Shown here: piece after piece, positions 56,460 through 64,000 of the stretch
Numbering within the stretch: position 1 is the first letter of the stretch
How the letters are laid out: each line of letters starts with the position of its first letter
Assembly: GCA_011799875.1 (NCBI GenBank)
Contig: CM022300.1
Span: forward strand, 113,411,201 to 113,475,200
Source of the DNA: Thinopyrum elongatum
Lineage: Eukaryota; Streptophyta; Magnoliopsida; Poales; Poaceae
Length of the DNA: 64,000 nucleotides
Reading direction: 5' to 3'
Notes under the pieces: generated by a model
The model's database searches: none
What the model saw: only the letters and a program-made list of their open reading frames with translations
Told to the model about the DNA's origin: nothing
Program-made: the position numbers and the translations under genes

Positions 56460-57065
56460 CAACGGACGGCAGCAACGGCGTCCTGTTCATCGGGCAGCCA
56501 ACCGGCTGGGTCGGAACGGAGAAACAGTGTCCTGTTCATCGGGAGGCAACAGACTGGGTCAGAATGCGTCCTGTTCAACGGGAGCCAACCGGCTTGGACG
56601 GAACTGCCAAAACGGGGTCTGGCATACCGCAGTAAGGAGGAAACGGCCTTCTGTTTGATCGGCTACGATCGAAACGGGGGTCCTGTTCATCGGGAGGGGT
56701 GTGGCGTACCGCAAATAGGGACTCCACGGGCTACTGTTCACCCACCATCGACTTCCTTCAGCCTCCACCTGCCCTGTTCATCCACTACGCCTTCCTCCTA
56801 CCTCCATGGGCTACTGTTCATCCACGGGCTACTGTTCATCCAGCCGTCCACCAGCTACTGTTCAACCGGCCCTCCACGGGGTCCTGTTCATCCACCTCTA
56901 GCAAGCTCGGCTGTGGCGGCCTCCTCTCAGGGTCCTGTTCATCCAGCGGCAACGGCCTACTACCACGGGGGCCTGTTCATCCAACCCCCACCGGGAACTG
57001 TTCATCCAACCCCAACCACGTACGTCTCGAACTCGTTCAACCAACCCCCACATTCATTGTTCATC
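56460..57065 (+). repeat. CACTA subterminal repeat array of fragment 2
   Basis: Same three unit types in the same order as 5930-6870, with fewer copies. About 17 tgttcatc or tgttcaac words occur. Words of the form ctcgggttcagt follow up to 57260. Confidence 0.7.
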
Positions 57066-57429
57066 AAGAGGCAGCAGGTTCGATCGGCTTCAGTAAGCAG
57101 CAGCAACAGCGATCAATCTCTCGGGTTCAGTTAGCAGCAGTAGCGAAGGAATCCCTCGGGTTTAGTTAACAGCCAAGGGATCGATCGCTCGGGTTCAGTA
57201 ACGTAGCTAGTGCAATCGCTTGTGTTCAATAAGTGAACGCCTTGCTCGGGTTCAGTTAGTGCTGAACGCCTCGCACACATGCGCATACGTGTACGAGAGA
57301 AACGCGCAAACCTCCGTGCATCGCTCGGCCCCGACCACCCACCGTAACCGGGAACTCCCCGAAATTTTCCTCGCCCTCGCTTCTACCACGATTTTTTCCG
57401 TCATGGACGGCCCAAAGAATGTCATGCAG

Positions 57430-57619
57430 GTTCGTCCCCGGCCCGCCCAGGACGAAAAGACCATTTTCTGTCATGATTTTTTGTCATAGAAGTAGGAGCC
57501 CACCACATCTATGATGATACCGGGTTTTGTCACAATTATCGTCATAGAAGTGTCATAAGCATGACAGAAAAAAATTCGTTCGGGCCAAAATGTCACGGAT
57601 GTGTCTTTTTTTTGTAGTG
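57430..57619. repeat. CACTA terminal region of fragment 2
   Basis: Almost identical to 7190-7380, ending gtagtg at 57619. It directly abuts intron sequence of the Ulp1-like gene (taacatatgatcttcca). Confidence 0.82.
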
Positions 57620-57644
57620 CTAACATATGATCTTCCACGTTCAG

Positions 57645-59559
57645 GATGAAAAAGACAGAGCTGTTGCTGTAGCTTGCAAGGAGAGTCTCAAGAATGTTTC
57701 ACAGCTTTATAAAGAGGTAGATGCTTCGCAGGGTGCTCCAAGTTTGGATTCGCGAAAGCATTCCAAAGCCACCACAAGCCTTGAAGCTTTCTAGGTGATG
57801 CACATTTTACATTTAACTGGTTTTGTTTTTTTATTTCGCGCAGATTGCTAGCTAACAAGTGCTTTATTTCGAATCACAGGATCCTCTGAATTTGAGGCAC
57901 AATAAGAATGTGCGAAAGGCTGAAGAAAGAAGGAATCAAGATAATGAAGATGTCAGTATTGAGGTGGGGGGAGAGGCAGGTACGAAAAGAAAGCACCGGT
58001 CTGCCAAGGCTAAGGGAACACGGGAGCTGGAAGAACCCCATGCCTTCCCAATTGATGAGGACAACTATGATGATTCTTTAGCAAAGCAGCGACAAGATAG
58101 TGTGGTTGAATCCATGCTACCAACTCGTGCGAGCAGCCAGAAAAGAGTGATATCTTCATTATTGAACAATGAAGATTATGTTCTGTACGATAGTGATAAG
58201 AAGAGAAAGAAAAACAGGACTCCATCGGAGTCTACCAACGATTCCAAGGACACAAAGAATACAAAGAGGAAAAATCGTGCAAGCAATTTAAAAGATACAA
58301 ACACAGGTGCTTCGAGGCTGGAGACCGACCTTGACAAGTTTCAAAAGAATTACGTGGCCAAAATTGTCAACACCTCAGATCTTGATAAACAATTGGTGGT
58401 AATTGATGACATTGTTCTGCTACAGAAGCATTTGCAATGCCTCACCATGATAGATGGAGGCGAAGATGATAAATGGTTGGGTGACGAAGTAAGATATTTA
58501 CCAAATTAGTTTATCAATTTTCTTTTGCACAGTACAATTAACTTGAATTTTGTTTTAGGTGGTTGATGCTGTGATTCAGATCATGCATCATGATCATCCT
58601 AAGGACATAAGGGACGGGCAACTGGTTTACATTGAGAGGGTGGCCGGCGTCGCTATGCTCGAAAGAGATGGTAAGGTAGAGAACTACCACGAGGCCGCTT
58701 TGGTGGGCAGTCACGGAACAACAAAAGGAGACAACTACCTCAGACATGATCTGGTACCATCTAACCATGACATAAACACATTTATTTTTCTAATTATTAT
58801 GCATGTCGATGTAATCATCTTTGCTTTCCAGGTTTTCCTACCTACGAACATGGCAAACACCCACTGGTTCCTTGTGGTCGTAAACCCCAGAAGGAGGGAG
58901 ATTCAGGTTCTTGATTCACTTTTCAGCTACGTAGTACACACACAAGTGAATCAGGTGGTGAGATTTTAAACGTCTTTCAATATAACACAAGATTTAGCAT
59001 CATACCTTACCATGAACCGTGAGCAACTTCTCATCCCCTGGACTTGGCAGATACGTGGGGTGGAAGCACATCTGAGAGCATCGTTGTGAATCAATGGACC
59101 ACAAAGCCATGCATGGCAAGACATTAACGTGATCCAATGGACAGTAAAGCTTGTTCCTGTGCCAAGACAAGATGACACGTCAGTCAACAATATTAGCTTC
59201 TAATTATGTTTTTCATTGTTAATACGTGAAATGCTGCTAACAGAATTAAATGTTGTAGTTCTTCTTGTGCACTCTACATGCTGAAGAACATCGAATTCTT
59301 TACGGGAGAATATCTTACACTACATTATGAACAAGTACGTAGAGTAACACCTAAAATTCTGTCAATTTTGTAAACGTATGGAACGATACTAACATATCCT
59401 CCCATGCAGGCCTACATCGACAATTATAGAAGAGAGCTGCCTGTTGTCCTTCTTAATTCGCCCTACAACAAATTGAAATCCATGAAAAGGCCGAAGACGT
59501 ACAATGCTAGCTTATCAGATGCAGCTGCGGTTGAAGATCATGAAGATGCAAGCAGTTAG
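57645..59559 (+). pseudogene. Ulp1/SENP-like cysteine protease gene, 5' truncated (paralogue 1)
   Basis: Exons by GT/AG and phase: 57645-57794, 57880-58488, 58559-58753, 58832-58954, 59051-59178, 59259-59334, 59410-59559. The central exon is highly charged and Lys-rich (KKRKKNRTPSESTND). The C-terminal part is a C48 (Ulp1) protease domain: catalytic His in NTHWFLVVV (codon 58862-58864), Asp in IQVLDSLF (58913-58915), Cys in TSSCALYMLKNIEFF (59266-59268). The family removes SUMO or related modifiers; grass genomes hold many copies, some carried by transposons. The N-terminal half, present in paralogue 2, is absent because the CACTA end lies 25 bases before the first remaining exon. Nonsense codons: TAG 57792-57794 (directly at the donor) and TGA 59087-59089. 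A poly(A) signal aataaa is at 59726-59731. Confidence 0.75.
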
Positions 59560-59933
59560 TCCAGCAGGATTCTTAGATATGGGGTGTACACTTGGTTATG
59601 AAGCGGTAGAGTAGGGTGTAGTTTGGTTTTAGTCCCGAAGAAGGTTTCCTATCCATGTTCTTAGTCCAGTGCAGATTAATCAAGTTGTAATACTTCACAG
59701 TACTCATTCCAAATACTATTCTTGAAATAAATTTGGTCTGCATGGGAGACGCTAAAACATATATTTGCTTTTTACAACCAGAACTTTTGAAGGTTAGGAA
59801 GGTTAACTGAATTCTTAAATTTATAGTTAAGTTTCGTCAGAGTCTGGACAAGATTCAGAACAATTACATAGTGCACGAGCAAACCTAGATGAAGTCGTGT
59901 CAATTTTTCCATCGCTAGTTGGAAGTGTCGTGC

Positions 59934-60101
59934 AAGGTTTTCAGTTTCAGTTTCAGAAAAAATTCAGCGAGTGCTGAAATATTTTGGCCGAAATTCAGTG
60001 AGGCTGAAATATTTTGGCCGAAAGGCAAATATTGCAGTGAGTGATGAAATGAATGAAATTCAGTGAATTTCATCGAAATCTCACCGAAAGTGAAAACCAT
60101 G
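59934..60101. mobile_element. MITE with 9-bp target duplication (Mutator-like)
   Basis: The element starts aaggttttcag and ends tgaaaaccatg (inverted GGTTTTCA). It is flanked by gtgtcgtgc at 59925-59933 and 60102-60110. The inside is built of repeated gaaattcag/ctgaaat words. A 9-bp duplication fits the Mutator class. Confidence 0.85.
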
Positions 60102-60110
60102 GTGTCGTGC

Positions 60111-60570
60111 CATCTTGAGCAGCACCAGACATGATTCAGTATTATCAATAAAATTTGGTCTCACATATACGAGGAAAAAAGGTATGAGCATGAGCATGCA
60201 AGATCAGATGGGCAATAAAAATAGCTTCACAAGAGAGTAAAATACTTCATGTGTGAACACTCAATCCTAGTTGAATTAGAACCAGTTTTCATCCTAAAAG
60301 AGGTCCAGTGATTGACTTAGAACCAATAATAAAAGCGGTCCAGTTCTTTTGGCTGATTTTCAAAGAAACGCGAACTATATTTTTTTGACAATCGTGATTC
60401 TCAAGAGACCTACGTGTTGTTACGCAACTTACCTTAGATTTTTTTACACCATAACTTACCTTAGTTAAACTCTCCACGCCCCCCCCCCCCCTAATATTCA
60501 ACCAGGTGGGTCCCCTCCCTTGATTTCCTCCAACCAAAAAAATCGTTACATAGGTATATGCCCAGGTTGT
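60111..60570. other. Spacer upstream of paralogue 2
   Basis: No gene is seen. It contains a run of about 12 C at 60479-60491. A minus-strand frame crosses it (60289-60840) but also covers the promoter and first exon of the next gene, so it is not supported. Confidence 0.5.
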
Positions 60571-60573
60571 TAC

Positions 60574-60593
60574 GATCCCTATAAATAGGGATC
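60574..60593 (+). promoter_or_regulatory. TATA box within an inverted repeat, promoter of paralogue 2
   Basis: ctataaatag (60579-60588) sits about 100 bases before the first ATG. The surrounding 20 bases form an inverted repeat GATCCCTAT-AA-ATAGGGATC. Confidence 0.6.
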
Positions 60594-60686
60594 CTTTGAA
60601 ACCTCTTAGATCATAGTTCGTCCTTCTGCGCCGCCCAAACCAGCAAGACTGAAGGACGGAGCAACCCAGGAATCCAGCAAGACCGA

Positions 60687-63600
60687 ATGATGGAGCCAAA
60701 CATGAATCCTCTGGTAACTCGCCACGATCTCCTGCTGCAACCGCTACTTTTTTTCGTGCCACAATCTTCCTCCCATGATCTCTTGCGGCAACCCCACTCG
60801 TTGTTTGCATATTCATGTAACTCAGCATGTTTTTAAACAAATTAAGTTGGGGGCGTTAGGGGAGGGCGCTAGGATTTGTTTCCTACCATATTTGCAGTTG
60901 ATTGATTAATTCACGGCTAATTCCCAGCGTCTGGTCTTGTCGATGCCAATTAGTGTAGCGGGCGCTTGCCTTCTTTTTTCCTTCCACATGAGTTATGGAA
61001 GGCATCGCTGGCCCATGTTTTAATTCCATACTACTGACCATGATTAGCGCCTAGAGTTGAGGATACCACGGTTGGATAGTTTTTTATTTTCCAATCTTTA
61101 TTTTATTTCAGATAAGCGCCTTGCAACGGAGATGACCTTATATGAGTGTTCAAATGTAACCAAGCTGAATCTAATGATAGTATTTGCACATTCATGGAAC
61201 TCAGCATGCTTGTAAACAAATTACCTCATGCAGTAGCGTAGAGCACAATTTTTATGTTGGTATGTATAAGTTGTAGTCGTCTGTATGAGTGTTTAAATTG
61301 TATACCATGCTGAATCTAATCACACTTGCACGTCCATTGAATCCAGGATGCTTCTTTGCCGCCATATGAGGAGTTCATAAACGGATTAAACACGCAGCAA
61401 AGGATGTACATCCAGCTGATAGGACTGGGTGGACTTCTCAAGACACCTAGCATCAAAATTAGACATGTACTGTGCCAGGCCATCGCTAATTCATATGATG
61501 CAGAGCAGGATGCCTTTATCATTAATGGGAGACCATGTTGGGTCACACTAGAAGATGTAGCGCATATAACGGGCATGCCCTGCGAGGGGAAGAAGCATGT
61601 CCCTTCAAATCTTGATGATACTATGGAGTTGTGGAAGAAACTGAAAGACCGTAATGACACCAAAATAACTTTCAAAGGATTGCTAGCCAAGATGAAAGGC
61701 GGCAGCACACCAAATTTTGTCAGGCCATTTGTCTTGTACACCATAGGCAAATATGTATGCCGAACAAAAGAGGAGTATGTGGATAACAAATATATTGGGA
61801 TTGTTAGAAACATTGAGACGATAAAGGGCACAAATCTTGGACAGCTAACGCTTGACTATCTTATGGATAGCTTGAAGAATTTTTTAAATGGTGAGGCAAA
61901 TCTGGAGGGGAACCTACCACTGTTGTAGGTAATTCGCAGTAGTACAATTATCAGTTACCTAACATATACATTACATAATGTACGAGAATGTTTGTAAACT
62001 GCTTTTGTTGTCATGCAGACATGGTACTACGAGAAGTTCAGAGTGCACCAATTGGACTCTAGCATCTCGTATGAATCAAGGTTAAGGCCGCTGATCCAGA
62101 ACTGGAGCGAGGAGAAGGCAGAAAAGGTTGACAATATAATCCAGAATAATTACCTGGGAGTTGGAGAGGTAAAATGTCAGCACATTGCTTGGATTATGTA
62201 ACATATTTTCCAAATCATACTAACGACAATAAACTGCAGTATGTTGAGGACCTGATGCGGCCTTTCATTCTAGCACGAGATGGTAAGCTGGCCAAACCGA
62301 AGACTGGCGCTCAGGTAAATGAGTTACATCAGGCACAAATATATATTGTAACATTGCAACTAGTATGAAGTTATATGATTCTAACTATTTCAAAGTCTCA
62401 GATTAAGGTACTCGTAGGACGTGTATTGACTGATTTGCAAGAAGTTGCCTCCCTCGTGCGGGAGGCCGGTGCACAACAAGTCGATAGGAAGTGCACCCTT
62501 GAAAAGAAAATGGATGAGTGCCTTAGGCGTACCCTTACAAATGGCAAGCTCACGAAGGACCTCATCAAAGAATTGAACGAAAGCATAGAATTATGAGATT
62601 AGTATATATAATTGGAAATTTACGTGTACAAGGTTTTTTCTAAATTAGTTTACTATGAAAACACCCCAGACTAACATGTATTTTTTTAAGAAAAAACACG
62701 ATGGAATATTTCCAGGAGTGGAAGACATACATCTTTCTGACCTCGAGGCACCTTCACACCCAATGGAGGCCTTTGTTGAGAATGTTGAGCATGCTTCTGA
62801 CCAGGGGAAACAAAAGGATGTCACGGAAGTCGCTGCTAAGCACCATTGTAAGCAGGGAATAAAAAAGGATGACATGGAGCCCCCCATGAAGAACCTTGAT
62901 GAAGATTTTGACGTACGCATGTTAACTTAATTATGAAACAATCATTTTCATTTCAGAAATAACATGTGATCTTCCATGTACAGGATGAAGCATTCGAAAG
63001 AGCTGCTGTAAAAATCGAAGATAATCTCAGGGGTGTTCATAAGCTTTTTAAAGAGGTGGATGATATCCAGGGTGCTCCTAGTTTGGATACGCAAATGCAT
63101 TCCAAAGCCACCACAAGCCTTTAAGATTTCCAGGTGATGCACATTTTACCTATAATTGAGCAAGAATCTGCTAAAGGCTAACACGCGGTTTATTTCGTAT
63201 GACAGAATCCGTTCAAGAGACGGAGTAAGAACCACTCTGTGAAGGCTACGGGATCGCGGGAGCCTGAAGAACCCCGTGCCTTCACAGATGATGACATCCA
63301 TGATGAATCCTTTCGAAAGCAGCAAGAAGTAAGTGTGGTTGAATCGACACCACCAAATCATGGGGGCGAAAGGAAAAGTGTGGTATTGGAATTATTTAAG
63401 AATGACGAGTACGTTTCGTACGATACTGAGAAGAAAAAAAGAAAAAACAAGACTCCATTAGAGTCTACAAATGATTCCGAGGACACGAACAATAAAAAGA
63501 GGAAAATCAGCTGTAGCAACTTAAAAAAGAGGTCAGAATTCCTGTATGGAAGAGGGAGCAGCTAGACGTGGTTCGACAGGATTTCGTGGCGTCACTGATC

Positions 63601-63987
63601 AACACTACAAATCGTGAAAAACAAATGGTCTTAGTTGATGACATTGTCGTGCTATCGAAGCATTTGCACTGCCTCACCCAAAAAGATGAATCTGAAGATG
63701 GCATATGGTTGGGTGACAAAGTAAGATATTTCACAAATTAGTTTATCAAGTTTTGTTTTTGTACAATACAATTAACTTGATTATTGGTTTAGGTGGTTGA
63801 TGCTGCCATCCAACTCATGCGTCATGATGAACCAATTGACACAAGGGACGGGCAAGTGGTTTACATTGAGAGGGTGGCCGGCGTCGCTAAGCTCGAAAGA
63901 GATGGTAGGATAGAGGAGTGCTACGAGGACGATTTGGCAGGCATTCCTGGAACAACACAAGGCACCAACTACCTGAAACATGATATG
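60687..63987 (+). pseudogene. Ulp1/SENP-like protease gene, paralogue 2, 3' end outside the window
   Basis: Exons: 60687-60713 (MMEPNMNPL), 61347-61928, 62019-62168, 62240-62314, 62402-about 62596, 62716-62912, 62984-63133, 63206-63720, 63793-63987; all clear borders agree in phase. Exon 2 encodes the N-terminal helical domain found before Ulp1 domains in grass proteins (LGGLLKTPSIKIRHVLCQAI, NGRPCWVTLEDVAHITGMP, FVRPFVLYTIGKYVC). Exons 7-9 match paralogue 1; the catalytic exons would lie beyond 64000. Breaks: TAG 61926-61928 directly before a donor, TGA 62594-62596 with no clear donor, TAA 63122-63124, and a frame shift near 63520-63540 (frame closes at 63563-63565 while homology goes on in the next frame as WKREQLDVVRQDFVASLI). 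It may once have been a SUMO-type protease; as it stands it is a pseudogene. A transposon-captured copy is the alternative. Confidence 0.7.
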
Positions 63988-64000
63988 GTATTTTAACCTG

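Larger units (their letters stand above)
41425..57619. mobile_element. CACTA-like DNA transposon fragment 2, split by Angela
   Basis: The right end at 57619 is ...ttttttttgtagtg, the same CACTA terminus as at 7380. CACTA-like sequence is 41425-43412 and 55264-57619. The left part contains repeat units B (41570-42060) and C (42930-43412). C resumes after the Copia element at 55264, and unit D (55500-56180) follows. The subterminal arrays (56460-57065) and terminal region match fragment 1. The left boundary is where 'gggctataaattttcataag' repeat-type sequence begins; no left terminus was found. No transposase is visible. Confidence 0.65.

Noticed and set aside
60289..60840. Minus-strand frame of 183 codons
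   Set aside because: It covers the promoter, first exon and intron of the Ulp1-like paralogue in antisense and resembles nothing known.
61316..61831. Minus-strand frame of 171 codons
   Set aside because: Antisense shadow of exon 2 of paralogue 2, whose plus frame has recognisable family wording.

Overview
The window is a stretch of plant nuclear DNA and looks like a Triticeae genome (wheat, Aegilops or barley group). The reasons are the density of nested LTR retrotransposons, an Angela/BARE-type Copia element, Athila-lineage Gypsy elements primed by a tRNA-Asp-like site, CACTA ends, and short MITEs with TA, TAA and 9-bp duplications. Bacterial-style features (operons, ribosome binding sites, CRISPR) do not apply. 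About four fifths of the sequence is mobile DNA.

Layout. 1-2440: the end of a Gypsy LTR with its primer-binding site and a truncated leader. 2441-7380: a CACTA-like transposon fragment carrying a broken DUF4283-type gene and dense subterminal repeats; it ends inside a MITE. 7479-14787: a second MITE split by a complete non-autonomous Athila-like element (element I, 7581-14611, target duplication AGTAT) with one unrecognised 279-residue ORF. 15868-32289: a degenerate Gypsy element (element III, duplication ATCGC) into which a complete but mutated Athila-type element (element II, 18128-28046, duplication CCATG) inserted. 32378-32592: a Stowaway-like MITE. 32600-41050: the most gene-like stretch, with an unrecognised two-exon gene on the minus strand and an F-box/FBD gene with one nonsense codon. 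41425-57619: a second CACTA-like sequence, split by an Angela-type Copia element (43418-55258, duplication CCACC), which is itself split by a 3.1-kb solo LTR (43581-46701, duplication CCGAC). 57620-64000: two tandem paralogues of a Ulp1/SENP-like cysteine protease gene. The first lost its 5' half at the CACTA edge; the second runs off the window.

Relative ages follow from nesting: MITE before element I; element III before element II; CACTA before Angela before the solo LTR. Every protein gene recognised here, in transposon or host DNA, carries at least one disabling change relative to its family. The one long open frame without such a break is the 279-residue ORF of element I. It belongs to no family I can name and sits in an element with intact LTRs and target duplications, so it is the best candidate for something undescribed. 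Family names other than Angela are deliberately not assigned. Exon borders are read by eye from GT/AG sites, phase agreement and comparison of the two Ulp1 paralogues.
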